DNA of 64,000 nt from Leptolyngbya sp. 'hensonii' (lineage in GTDB: Bacteria > Cyanobacteriota > Cyanobacteriia > GCF-001939115): NCBI RefSeq assembly GCF_001939115.1, contig NZ_MQTZ01000041.1, positions 1 to 64,000 of the forward strand, written 5' to 3'. Under the pieces are notes generated by a model. It ran no database searches. It had not been told where the DNA came from and was given only the letters and a program-made list of their open reading frames with translations. The position numbers and the translations under genes were made by a program. Positions 16,404 to 25,183 of this stretch are shown one piece after another (the stretch's first letter is position 1; each line of letters starts with the position of its first letter).

Positions 16404-19207
16404 TTTTTTTTGACGTTGTCCAATGGATTGTTTGGGTCTGGGAAGTCCTCGTCGAACAGACTTCCCGGAAAGTCAGCGAAAACATCTTCCAGAGTTACCT
16501 CTGAGATCTTCATTGCCATCGAAGCCCCTGATTGATCGCTCCCCTGCGGTTTTAGTGGCAAGGAAGGGTCTGAATCAGAGTCCTCTGAATCAACCGCAGG
16601 CAAATCCCCAAATAAATCATCCAGATTTTCTAGCGTTAGATTGGAAGGTTCTGTTGGAGAGACCGGGTTCGGATCCGGGTCAGCCAATTCACTCGACAAA
16701 GAGGACCCAATTCGGGGAGAAATCACCGATGAAAGATCCTCACTTTCATCGGTAGGCAGGAGATCGGGGAGAGCGAGATCGGGATTGGGATCAGACAGAT
16801 GAGTTGCGAAGTCATCCAGGGTCAGGTCATCCCAGTTGGGGAGAGTGGACGATACTCCTGGAGAACTGGCAGACTTTGGGGTTGGAGAGGAGGGAGGTCT
16901 ACTTTCAATGGCAGCAAGACCCAGGTTTTCAGCCTGCGTTTCTGGCTTCTCTAAACTCTCCAGGTTATACAAATCCTCACTTAACTGCTGCAGGGTATCC
17001 GGATTGATAGAAAGATTAATCTCTGTCTTATCTTCACGATCGTCGGTGGCCAGCAGATTCTCTTCTGGGGCAGCCGGGATATACCCTTCATCCAGAGAGG
17101 CTGCTATCGTAGACTCTCCCTGTCCCAGGGATGGCAGTTGCATATCTCTGTCGGGGGCTCCTGCTGCTGGGCCTGCTAGGGGCCGAGACGGGTCCAGACC
17201 AGGGCCTGTCGCTGGTTCCAAAGGTTCTTCACCCAACAGATTGTAGAGAACTAATTCTGGGGGCTGGGGGCGATCGGCACCCTCAGAGTCAGAAGTCTGC
17301 TCGGACGAAAGTATGGGTGAAATCAGCTCAAACAGTTCATCCATCGAATCTTCTGTCAGGGGTTTGGTGGTTCCTGGAGAAGGCGTGGTAGAGGGATCTG
17401 GGGGGTTGGACTCCTCAAATAGCAATAGATTATCCAGGGTGAGAGAGTCCTCACCTGGAAGAACAGGAAACTCCTCTGTATCATCAAGGAACTCGGTTTT
17501 AGCCGAAGGCTCTAGGGCGCTAACCTTTCCGACATCGCCTGAGGCGCTGGTTGAGATCAGGGGCTGACCAGAATTCGCTGTGGGCTGAGCTACTGTGGGG
17601 GGCGAAGCGGTTGGCTTAGGGATCTCCTGGGTTCCAAACAGGCTGTTATAAAAATCATCTAGTTCGTAGAAAGTTTCGTTGTCAGCCAGTGCTGGTTCCT
17701 CTACTTCCAGGTTGGTAGGGGAGCCAGCACTGGCCAGGGAATCCCCCAAAGAATCTGGAGGGGAAGCCGGTCCCTCCTCCTGCAGAGACGCGCTGAGCTG
17801 TTCCAAAAATTCCAGGGCAGAATCCAGATCATCCGCTTTGGCTTCAGCCAGGGGTTCAATATTGGTCGCTAATCCCGATGGGGGAGGAGCCGTGACATTT
17901 GGGAGTTCCAGATCCTGGGCCATTCTGGTCGGTTGGCCGATCGCGGGTATGCCAGCCTGAGATTCTAGAATGGACAAGTCCTGAACAGCATCCCCACCGT
18001 CAACGGTTGAATCGCCATCCAGATTGTCCAACAGGGACAGGTCCGGCTCACTCAGATTTAAATCGGACAGGTCTAACTCTTCCAGATCAAGATCTTTCAG
18101 GCTGCTATGGTCTTCTCGCCCAAAGGTTGATCCTGACCTGGGTTGGGGGGGAATGGGCGGTAACTCGATACCCGGGTAGGGCAGCTTGAATCCGCCCAGA
18201 ACTTCTTCCGGCTTGCCACCTGGATGGGGAGAAGGAGAGGAGGTTCGGGCAGGGTCTGGAGGGAGGGGAAAGACCAGTGGTGATTTGGTTGGCACTTCAG
18301 TTTGGGATTCTCCGATCGCCGACCCGAGCGGGGGCGCAGAAGACTGCATAAACGAGGATGCCTCCCGGCCCAATTGTTGGGCCAGATGGTTCACCAGTGC
18401 GGTAAACATCACCTCCCCCTGATTGCCCAGACTGTGCATCCGGTCAATCCCTTGAGACAGAGACTCCTGATAGCTCTGAATATTCCGGTTGAGTGCTTCA
18501 AAAATCGTACTTAAGGTCGAGTCCAGGGACATCAATAACTGATCTGATCGGGCCTGCAGAGCCTGGAGATGTTCAACCCGCTGGGCTGGATGCAGCAATG
18601 GGGAAGATTGCATGTCCGGTGGTAGGGCTGCCTGTGGATATCCTTCATAATTGAAAGAACGGCTCTCCATGGCCAGCATTGCTTGGGCAACCTGCTGAGA
18701 TAGGCGCTCTTGCAATTGCCCCATCAGGCCCTGCAGGAACTCTGCAATCATCTGTTGCTGATGGGCAGACGGAAGCGCATTTTGTTCCTGCCGTTTGGCC
18801 TCTAGTTGGCGGATCTCATGGAGCATAATTTCCCGCTGCTGCCGGAGGGCTTCTAGTTCTGCCTGTAACGGCTGGGTCAGACTAGATCGCAGATATCCCA
18901 TCTCCTGGACGACTGCCTGTAAAATCTGCTGGGCCGCATCTGGTTGAGCAGGCCTGGTATAGGGATCTCCATAGCCCTGAGGGGAATAGGCCCCGTAGGA
19001 AGTTCCCTCCGATCGACGCTGAAGAGCCTGCTCCTGTTGCAAAGTTTGCTGTTGTAGAGCAGCCAGATAATTACGAATCCGTTCCAGAAGTTGCCGTTGC
19101 TCGATCGCCTCTCCTGACATTACCCAGGGTAATCGTGGACCTGCCTTACTGAGAACACGATCAATTTCAGCAACTAACGTTTGAATCTGGTCTTTTTGGG
19201 GATTCAC
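16397..19207 (-). CDS. Large acidic repeat protein with coiled-coil N-terminus, function unknown
   Basis: 936 residues from GTG 19207. Residues 1-280 are Gln-rich and helical, likely coiled coil (QQLLERIRN-type heptads, EALRQQREIMLHEIRQLEAK). The rest is low-complexity, rich in D, E, S, P and L, and punctuated by short acidic-hydrophobic motifs: DSLTLDNLLLFEE, DDLTLDDFATHL, SNLTLENLDDLFGDL, SEVTLEDVFADF, ELDDFYNSLFG and ADDLDSALEFLEQLSASL. These look like docking peptides on a disordered chain. It runs by a likely -1 frameshift into the Hsp70-like frame, so it may scaffold or recruit clients for it (inference). I recognise no known family. Confidence 0.8.
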   Translation of the reverse strand: MNPQKDQIQTLVAEIDRVLSKAGPRLPWVMSGEAIEQRQLLERIRNYLAALQQQTLQQEQALQRRSEGTSYGAYSPQGYGDPYTRPAQPDAAQQILQAVVQEMGYLRSSLTQPLQAELEALRQQREIMLHEIRQLEAKRQEQNALPSAHQQQMIAEFLQGLMGQLQERLSQQVAQAMLAMESRSFNYEGYPQAALPPDMQSSPLLHPAQRVEHLQALQARSDQLLMSLDSTLSTIFEALNRNIQSYQESLSQGIDRMHSLGNQGEVMFTALVNHLAQQLGREASSFMQSSAPPLGSAIGESQTEVPTKSPLVFPLPPDPARTSSPSPHPGGKPEEVLGGFKLPYPGIELPPIPPQPRSGSTFGREDHSSLKDLDLEELDLSDLNLSEPDLSLLDNLDGDSTVDGGDAVQDLSILESQAGIPAIGQPTRMAQDLELPNVTAPPPSGLATNIEPLAEAKADDLDSALEFLEQLSASLQEEGPASPPDSLGDSLASAGSPTNLEVEEPALADNETFYELDDFYNSLFGTQEIPKPTASPPTVAQPTANSGQPLISTSASGDVGKVSALEPSAKTEFLDDTEEFPVLPGEDSLTLDNLLLFEESNPPDPSTTPSPGTTKPLTEDSMDELFELISPILSSEQTSDSEGADRPQPPELVLYNLLGEEPLEPATGPGLDPSRPLAGPAAGAPDRDMQLPSLGQGESTIAASLDEGYIPAAPEENLLATDDREDKTEINLSINPDTLQQLSEDLYNLESLEKPETQAENLGLAAIESRPPSSPTPKSASSPGVSSTLPNWDDLTLDDFATHLSDPNPDLALPDLLPTDESEDLSSVISPRIGSSLSSELADPDPNPVSPTEPSNLTLENLDDLFGDLPAVDSEDSDSDPSLPLKPQGSDQSGASMAMKISEVTLEDVFADFPGSLFDEDFPDPNNPLDNVKKKI
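16402..16411 (-). promoter_or_regulatory. A10 slippery run joining two reading frames
   Basis: On the minus strand GTC AAA AAA AAA ATC TAA. A AAA AAA is in phase for -1 slippage, and the zero-frame stop follows one codon later. The -1 frame encodes the Hsp70-like protein. Runs of nine or more A also favour RNA-polymerase slippage. One added A would restore a continuous frame. Confidence 0.55.
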
Positions 19208-19776
19208 AGTGCGACCTTTAGGTAGAACTCTTCACACTTGTAGGAGCTAATATACATCTATTGTTATCGATTACATTGAGATTAAAGCCCTGATCGACTT
19301 TAATTGTCACCAACTGCAGGATGATGTATAGCCGCAAGAATTAGGTTTTCTTTTTCTGAAACCCATCTCTTTTCTACTGTCTTATTTTTCCCTACTGCTG
19401 CAGTTTCAGAACGACCAGATTGAGTGTAATCAGATTCAGCTCAAAGTGGGCAATCCCCAAACCGTTTAGACTAAGGGGAATTCCAAACTTGAGTTAAGCT
19501 ATTGCTATTGATACAAAATTCTGCCTAAAGTGTCGATATAAGTTCTATTTTCGCAATATCACCCCTTTCCCAGCACCTACCGTAATTCCATTAACCTGTG
19601 CGCTTGCTTTTCCTGCCCGTTTTTACTTGACATCCTGGATTCGATATTTAGACAAACTGTGACTTCACGCTGATTCTGTTTTTATCTGCTTTACTGGTAA
19701 CGGTGTGGCCACCCAGTCCCAGTCAGGAGTCATTGTATTATTTAGTTCTCTCAAGATGTATCAGGCTACTGGTCCC
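19208..19776. other. Divergent promoter region
   Basis: About 570 bases between the acidic-repeat gene (leftward) and the Crp-type gene (rightward). A TTGACA box at 19627-19632 may be a -35 element for the regulator, but no good -10 stands at the right spacing. No small RNA was recognised. Confidence 0.35.
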
Positions 19777-20481
19777 ATGGAAGACCGATTCAGCACTCGT
19801 GAATCTAACCCTAACAATGCCCTAATTCGCTCTGCCCCGTTTTTTCAGGGTATTCCGGAGTCTGCTGTGGAGAAGGCCACCTGCCATGTGGTGACTCGCA
19901 GTCATCCTCCTAACCAGGTCATCTTACTGGAGAATGACTGGGGCACTTCCGTGTACTTTATTCTGGACGGTTGGGTCAAAATTCGAACCTATAATCTGGA
20001 TGGTAAGGAGATCACACTTAATATTCTGGGAAAAGGGGAACTGTTTGGAGAGATGGCTCCTCTGGATGAAGTTCCCCGATCGACAGATGTGATTACTGTT
20101 GCCCAAACCGTGATTGGCAATATGCCAGCCCAGGACTTTGTTCAACTCATCCATACTGAACCCCTGGCCGGGATTCGACTGGCTCAGTTGATGGCCCGCC
20201 GCTTACGTCAGGTGAATCGCCGGTTGCGCCTGCGAGAGACCGACAGTACGTCTCGGGTTGCTGATATTCTGCTGTTTCTGGCTGAAGGCCAGGGCAGACG
20301 GACTGCGGAAGGTGTAGAAATCCCGAATCTGCCTCATCGGGAGTTGAGCAGTCTCAGTGGTCTGGCCCGCGAAACAGTCACCCGAGTTTTAAATAAGTTG
20401 GAGAAGAAGGGGCTGATTCTGCGCGATCGAGATACCCTCTGTATTCCAGATGTCCATGCGGTAGAACGGATGCTCGTATAA
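19777..20481 (+). CDS. Crp/Fnr family transcriptional regulator
   Basis: 234 residues from ATG 19777 (MEDRFSTRESN). An in-frame GTG at 19705 or ATG at 19756 would lengthen the N-terminus, so the start is uncertain. The cyclic-nucleotide-binding beta roll includes VYFILDGWVKIRTYNLDGKE and LGKGELFGEMAPLDE. A long helix and a winged HTH follow, LSSLSGLARETVTRVLNKLE near residues 188-207. The pocket lacks the full cAMP-binding Arg/Ser signature I would expect in a cAMP receptor, so the ligand is uncertain. A cAMP-making enzyme is encoded at 29867. DUF2232 follows at 20610 on the same strand. Confidence 0.9.
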   Translation: MEDRFSTRESNPNNALIRSAPFFQGIPESAVEKATCHVVTRSHPPNQVILLENDWGTSVYFILDGWVKIRTYNLDGKEITLNILGKGELFGEMAPLDEVPRSTDVITVAQTVIGNMPAQDFVQLIHTEPLAGIRLAQLMARRLRQVNRRLRLRETDSTSRVADILLFLAEGQGRRTAEGVEIPNLPHRELSSLSGLARETVTRVLNKLEKKGLILRDRDTLCIPDVHAVERMLV

Positions 20482-20609
20482 GTTTACCTTTCCCTGTGAT
20501 GGGCCTGACTTACAGGGAGTAGGACTGTGTTTCATCCCCTGCAATTTCAGTTTCTCATTGCATTGGGGGAGAGAAATACAAGCTGGTTGTCAGTTTTGCC
20601 TGAATTTGC

Positions 20610-21302
20610 ATGAATGACTTTATCGAAGACAGTTCTCCAGTCCCCCTTACAGCTAGAAACAAGAAAACCCAGCCAGTGGTCAGGGGTCCCCTGGCTATGG
20701 TAGAGACGGCCTTTCTGTCCAGTACTTCCAGCCTGATCTGGCTCGTTAACTATTACTTTCCCCTGGGGCCACTGTTGCGGATTTTCTTTCCGACACCGAT
20801 CGCCCTGTTGTATCTGCGTTGGGGAGGACGAGCAGCCTGGATGGGTACCCTGGTTTCCGGCCTGCTGCTGGCAGTGTTGATGGGGCCACTGCGAAGCCTG
20901 CTTTTCGTCATGCCCTTTGGGCTGATGGGTATCCAACTGGGCGCGATGTGGCGACGGGGTTCTGGCTGGCCCTTAACAATTGCTGTAGGTACCCTGATTG
21001 GTAGTTTTGGGTTTTTCTTCCGGATCTGGCTGGTTTCCCTGATGCTGGGGGATGATCTGTGGCTCTATCTAATGATGCAGATTACCAAACTGGCTGAGTG
21101 GCTGTTTGTAAAACTAGGGCTTCTGATTCAGCCCAGCCTCTCGATCGTGCAAATCATCGCGATCGCAATGATCATCCTGAATAATCTAATCTATGTCTTT
21201 GTGGTTCATCTGGTTGCCTGGATGCTGCTGGATCGCCTCGGCAACCCCATTCCCAAACCACCCCGATGGGTCGAAGTGCTGATGGACTATGAGGCAGATT
21301 AG
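20610..21302 (+). CDS. DUF2232 membrane protein
   Basis: A 230-residue integral membrane protein with about six or seven hydrophobic helices, for example MGTLVSGLLLAVLMGPL, LLFVMPFGLMGIQLGAM and IVQIIAIAMIILNNLIYVFV. Layout and length fit the DUF2232 (YybS-like) family, which may be related to ECF-transporter S components; its substrate is unknown. The next gene begins 2 bases after its stop, so they are probably translated from one message. The neighbour's link to cobamide chemistry hints at, but does not show, a vitamin-related role. Confidence 0.8.
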   Translation: MNDFIEDSSPVPLTARNKKTQPVVRGPLAMVETAFLSSTSSLIWLVNYYFPLGPLLRIFFPTPIALLYLRWGGRAAWMGTLVSGLLLAVLMGPLRSLLFVMPFGLMGIQLGAMWRRGSGWPLTIAVGTLIGSFGFFFRIWLVSLMLGDDLWLYLMMQITKLAEWLFVKLGLLIQPSLSIVQIIAIAMIILNNLIYVFVVHLVAWMLLDRLGNPIPKPPRWVEVLMDYEAD

Positions 21303-21304
21303 CG

Positions 21305-22423
21305 GTGTTAACCGTTTACACCCAGTCTCAGCAGGGATGGCAATGGCTGGAGTGCTATCGCAACCAGAAGCCCCTGTTTGCTTGTATTTTAGGGTTTACG
21401 GAAACGGGCCTGATTCCAGGAATTTCTGCTGCCGGAGCCACTCCAGACGATCGCCGTTACACTGCGATCGCTGATGCTGAATTTCTCTACCATGGTCCCC
21501 AGCTTCAGCCGCAACATGCCCTACCACCCCTTCAGGCTGGAGCGACCCCGGCTCTGATCTCCCGCGCTGTCCTTGCCGCCCAACAGATTCCCATCTCCCT
21601 GTTCAATGCGGGCCTTCCCCAACCCCCAACTGTGCCCTGCATTGACCTAGAGGGAAGCCCAGCCGCCTGTGTCAGCACAGGCAAGGCTCTGGATATTGCC
21701 ATTGTGCATCATTTGCTGCAGCAAGGTCTGGATTGGGGGGCCAGATTGGCCGACTCTGTTCCTGGACGCTATTTGATTTTGGGAGAATGTGTAGTGGGGG
21801 GGACTACTACCGCCCTGGCACTTTTAACAGGCCTAGGGTACGAGGCTACAACCAAGGTCAACAGCAGCCACCCAGCCTGCAATCACCGCCAAAAGTGGGC
21901 CGTAGTCCGGCAGGGGATACAGGCTATGGTAGCCAGTGGCACCCCCCTGCCGGACAAAAGTCAACCACTGGAATGGGTGGCTGCTGTGGGTGACCCGATG
22001 CAGGTGGTGGTTGCTGGCATGGCAATCGCTGCCAGTCGGACTTGTGGTGTCCTGCTGGCTGGTGGCACTCAGATGCTGGCTGTTTACGCCCTGGCCCGAA
22101 CAATCACCGAAGCCTATGGGTTGAGCTGGAAACCACAACAGGTAATCGTGGGGACGACCCGCTGGGTAGCAGAAGACCCCACCGGGGATACGATTGGCTT
22201 AGCTGTCATGATTGGAGGCGTCTCCTTAATTGCAACTCAATTGAGCTTTGCAACCTCCAGTTATCCTCAATTGCGGGCCTATGAGCAGGGCTATGTGAAA
22301 GAAGGGGTTGGGGCAGGTGGCTGCGCGATCGCAGCTCACCTCTATCAAGCATGGGGGCAGTCAGAACTGTTACAAACTATCGACGCTTTACTAGCGGAAT
22401 CGGGCACCACCGGCATTGTGTAG
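21305..22423 (+). CDS. CobT-like nicotinate-nucleotide phosphoribosyltransferase family protein (UPF0284)
   Basis: 372 residues from GTG 21305. It resembles the TIGR00303/UPF0284 family, distant relatives of CobT, which activates dimethylbenzimidazole for the lower ligand of cobalamin. Visible landmarks are YLILGECVVGGTTTALALL, GDPMQVVVAGMAIAAS and GVLLAGGTQMLAVYALAR, glycine-rich turns that would hold the nucleotide. Many cyanobacteria make pseudocobalamin, so the base used may be adenine rather than dimethylbenzimidazole. No cobalamin riboswitch or other cob gene lies nearby. It is coupled to the DUF2232 gene and convergent with the next gene, 1 base apart. Confidence 0.8.
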   Translation: MLTVYTQSQQGWQWLECYRNQKPLFACILGFTETGLIPGISAAGATPDDRRYTAIADAEFLYHGPQLQPQHALPPLQAGATPALISRAVLAAQQIPISLFNAGLPQPPTVPCIDLEGSPAACVSTGKALDIAIVHHLLQQGLDWGARLADSVPGRYLILGECVVGGTTTALALLTGLGYEATTKVNSSHPACNHRQKWAVVRQGIQAMVASGTPLPDKSQPLEWVAAVGDPMQVVVAGMAIAASRTCGVLLAGGTQMLAVYALARTITEAYGLSWKPQQVIVGTTRWVAEDPTGDTIGLAVMIGGVSLIATQLSFATSSYPQLRAYEQGYVKEGVGAGGCAIAAHLYQAWGQSELLQTIDALLAESGTTGIV

Positions 22424-22424
22424 C

Positions 22425-22799
22425 CTAGTGAACTCTGTGGGCCAGCAGTTGTTCTTCTAAGGCAGCGATGCGATTATAAGCTGCGGTCAACTGAGCGGTC
22501 AGCCGACGAATCTGAATCTCTGGGGCCAGCTCTTGCTCACCCGTTGGCTCCTCTGGCGTCATGTAGCCATGATCCACGATGACATCCTTGTGGGATTCCA
22601 TTGCTGCATCTAGCCCTACGGGGCGCTGATAGGCATAGTTAAACAGGCCAGACCCTGATTGGGAATGACCAGAACCTGAATTCTGGGATTTGCATTCCGC
22701 CATTGTCTGGGAAAGTTTACCATTCATCTGTTCAATTAATTGGTACAGTGCTTCAACCCTGGTTGTCAGTGTACCGATCTGCTTTTGTAAGGAGTCCAT
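22425..22799 (-). CDS. Coiled-coil protein of unknown function
   Basis: A 124-residue soluble protein. The N-terminus (LQKQIGTLTTRVEALYQLIEQ) and C-terminus (IRRLTAQLTAAYNRIAALEEQ) are both heptad-like coiled-coil segments. They are joined by a Gly/Ser-rich linker and an acidic middle containing GLDAAMESHKDVIVDHGYM. This suggests an oligomeric protein, but I do not recognise the family. It ends 1 base from the CobT-like stop on the opposite strand. Start at ATG 22799; no strong ribosome-binding site is seen. Confidence 0.65.
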   Translation of the reverse strand: MDSLQKQIGTLTTRVEALYQLIEQMNGKLSQTMAECKSQNSGSGHSQSGSGLFNYAYQRPVGLDAAMESHKDVIVDHGYMTPEEPTGEQELAPEIQIRRLTAQLTAAYNRIAALEEQLLAHRVH

Positions 22800-23287
22800 G
22801 CGATCGCCCTATATGCCCTAATTTATTCCCTTTCATCCTAAATAGGGAGTTGCTAAAATCACGATTTAGTGCTGAATAATTTAACTTTTCGATAAAAGTC
22901 ATCATAATTGGTGAGAGTATAGACCCTATTTTGTTACCACCTGCCTCTATCCCAGATTAAAAATGACCCACCTGAACCCGTTTTCTTGATGTAAGCAGAA
23001 TTTTTTCCCTTGGCAGAATGAGGTTGAGCAGGCCCATTCGAGGATTGGCAAGGAACGCAGGGTACCTTTTATTTGGGTTGATTTTCCTCTTCAATTTGAA
23101 CAACTCGCTGATGTAGAAATACTTTCCTGTAAACTTCCAAGAGGACTTCGATTGTTGTCAGAAATGTTAAGTTTTCAAGAATTTTTTCCCTTCAGATTGA
23201 CTCCAAGGAAATTAACTAAATGTCTTTCCTGTCAATGCTGGATTAGCTTGACTAGAGGACTTCTGGAACCGAATTTTAGCGACCTCT
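22800..23287. other. Divergent intergenic region
   Basis: 488 bases between the coiled-coil gene and the lipoprotein gene, moderately AT-rich. It must hold promoters for both. I see no clear hairpin, repeat or RNA gene. Confidence 0.35.
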
Positions 23288-24496
23288 ATGCCCATCATGG
23301 ATAGACGTTTATTTCTGATTGGAACAGGTGCTCTGGCTCTGGGGCCGCTTCTGGCAGCTTGTGGGGCTCAAGAGGCCAATGGGCTAAAAATCCGCCTGTT
23401 AAAAAATGCAATTCCACCCCAGTTACCTGGTAAGTTTCGCCAGAGTCTGCAGGGAACTCCCCTGGCAAACCCCCAGTTGGATCTAATCCCTGAAATTCAG
23501 ATGAGGACACTTTTCTCCCTGCTGGAAATCTGGCAAAAAAATGCGGCCACGCCGAATCAGTCAGGCCAGGGTTTTTCCCTGCCCTTTACTCGCAGCAGAG
23601 TCCCCACCAGGGCTGATCTAGTGACTTTGGGAGATTACTGGCTGGCGGCAGCGATCCAGAAGCAGTTCATTCAACCCCTGAATCCCCAACATCTGACGGG
23701 TTGGGAGAAATTACCCAAACGCTGGCAAATGCTGGTTACCCGCGATCTCCAAGGCAATCTGGATCCCCAGGGCCAGGTCTGGGGGGCTCCCTACCGATGG
23801 GGCAGTACCCTCATCGCTTACCGGGTCGATAAATTCAAGGAAAAGGGCTGGGCTCCTCCATCGGATTGGGCAGATCTCTGGCGACCAGAATTTCGCGGTC
23901 TGATCTCTCTGCTAGATCAGCCCCGGGAAGTGATTGGCCTGACTTTGAAGAAATTGGGTCAGTCATACAACACCAGGGATCTGGGAGCAATCCTGCAGTT
24001 GAAGCAGGAACTGCAGAATTTGCATCGCCAGACTTTGTTTTACAGTTCAAATCATTACTTGCAACCCCTCCTTTTAGGGGACACCTACGTGGCTGTTGGC
24101 TGGTCAACAGATATTTTGCCGATCGTCCAAACTGATCCCAAGATCGCAGCGATCGTTCCGGCTGCAGGAACAGCACTCTGGTCTGAAGTGTGGGTTCGTC
24201 CAGTAGCTTCATCCTCTGCTGCATTTTCTCAAACAGCAGAAGCACTGGCGGAAAAATGGATTGGGTTTTGCTGGCAACCTGAAATTGCCCAAACCCTATC
24301 TACCTTAAGTGATGCTGTTTCTCCCCTGTTGGCGGAGGTCGATCGGGCTACCTTGCCAGAGGACTTACAGAACCGTCCTTCCTTATTGCCAGATCCAGAG
24401 GTTTTACGGCGCAGCGATTTTCTGGAACCCTTGCCAGAAGAGACTCTAAAACAATATCGCCAGCTTTGGACTGAGATTCGGCAGATGAACGGTTAG
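23288..24496 (+). CDS. Tat-type lipoprotein, spermidine/iron-like solute-binding protein
   Basis: 402 residues. The N-terminus has a twin-arginine-like MDRRLFLIGTGALALGP followed by the lipobox LLAAC, so the mature protein should be lipid-anchored and possibly exported folded. The body has the type-2 periplasmic binding fold of PotD-like proteins: GAPYRWGSTLIAYRVDKF, WADLWRPEFRGLISLLDQP and YVAVGWSTDI. Substrate could be a polyamine or a metal complex. No permease or ATPase is adjacent. A second ATG at 23297 is an equally good start. The gene is convergent with the next, 1 base apart. Confidence 0.8.
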   Translation: MPIMDRRLFLIGTGALALGPLLAACGAQEANGLKIRLLKNAIPPQLPGKFRQSLQGTPLANPQLDLIPEIQMRTLFSLLEIWQKNAATPNQSGQGFSLPFTRSRVPTRADLVTLGDYWLAAAIQKQFIQPLNPQHLTGWEKLPKRWQMLVTRDLQGNLDPQGQVWGAPYRWGSTLIAYRVDKFKEKGWAPPSDWADLWRPEFRGLISLLDQPREVIGLTLKKLGQSYNTRDLGAILQLKQELQNLHRQTLFYSSNHYLQPLLLGDTYVAVGWSTDILPIVQTDPKIAAIVPAAGTALWSEVWVRPVASSSAAFSQTAEALAEKWIGFCWQPEIAQTLSTLSDAVSPLLAEVDRATLPEDLQNRPSLLPDPEVLRRSDFLEPLPEETLKQYRQLWTEIRQMNG

Positions 24497-24497
24497 C

Positions 24498-25151
24498 TCA
24501 GGGTAAGCTACTGGGCTTAGTTTGCAGCAACCCCCGCCGACTTGACGAAACCAGAATAAGATTGCACCGGATTTCGTTTTGCAGTTCCGGGGTCAGGGGT
24601 TCTGACCGCGCACCCTCCTGCAGCGGGGATACAGGACTGAAATCACAGACATAACTGGCCAGAGGAGCCCCCTGGCGATTAAAGACCCGAATGTTGTATC
24701 CATAGCTGCGGGCAATGTTGCCAAACTTATGGACAAAAGCATACCGATCCAGGTCATTCAAGAGGCTCCAGACCTGGGCATTGACTACCAGGTCAATGCG
24801 GGAAGTCATATTGCCATCTCCCCGATAAGCCAGCCAATTTTCAAGCAGCCTGCCGCCAAATTGCTCTTTACCACTGAATTGCTCTTTAGCCCACCACAGA
24901 CTGGGAATCGTCAACCTGAGTTGACAGATGGTGTTAATGGTTACGATGGAGGAGCCAGTAGGACACAAGCCAGGTTGCTTCTGCAGCAATGTATCTGTTT
25001 GCAGTGCCACTACATCCAGGGGGGGCTGGAAGGGATTTCCAGGGATTTCATTGGGCTCAGAACTGGTTTGAGCCATTCCTACCCCAGCAGAGCTAACAGT
25101 CAGCCAGAGCAACCCGACCAGAAAACTGGCGCAGTATTTTGCTGAACCCAT
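24498..25151 (-). CDS. Secreted protein of unknown function
   Basis: 217 residues from ATG 25151, chosen because GAGGCTGAG stands directly before it and the signal peptide then begins at the N-terminus (MGSAKYCASFLVGLLWLTV, cleavage near GMAQ). The mature part contains LTIPSLWWAKEQFSGKEQFG, an in-protein repeat of KEQF-G, and two or three cysteines that could form disulfides. It is probably periplasmic or on the outer face of a membrane. I do not recognise the family. It starts 32 bases after the ComFB stop on the same strand and may share its transcript. Confidence 0.7.
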   Translation of the reverse strand: MGSAKYCASFLVGLLWLTVSSAGVGMAQTSSEPNEIPGNPFQPPLDVVALQTDTLLQKQPGLCPTGSSIVTINTICQLRLTIPSLWWAKEQFSGKEQFGGRLLENWLAYRGDGNMTSRIDLVVNAQVWSLLNDLDRYAFVHKFGNIARSYGYNIRVFNRQGAPLASYVCDFSPVSPLQEGARSEPLTPELQNEIRCNLILVSSSRRGLLQTKPSSLP

Positions 25152-25183
25152 CTCAGCCTCCAATCGAGGGGGATGCTTCAATT

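Noticed and set aside
21305-22423. Cobalamin riboswitch before the CobT-like gene
   Set aside because: Only 2 bases separate it from the upstream gene, and no B12-box was seen further upstream.
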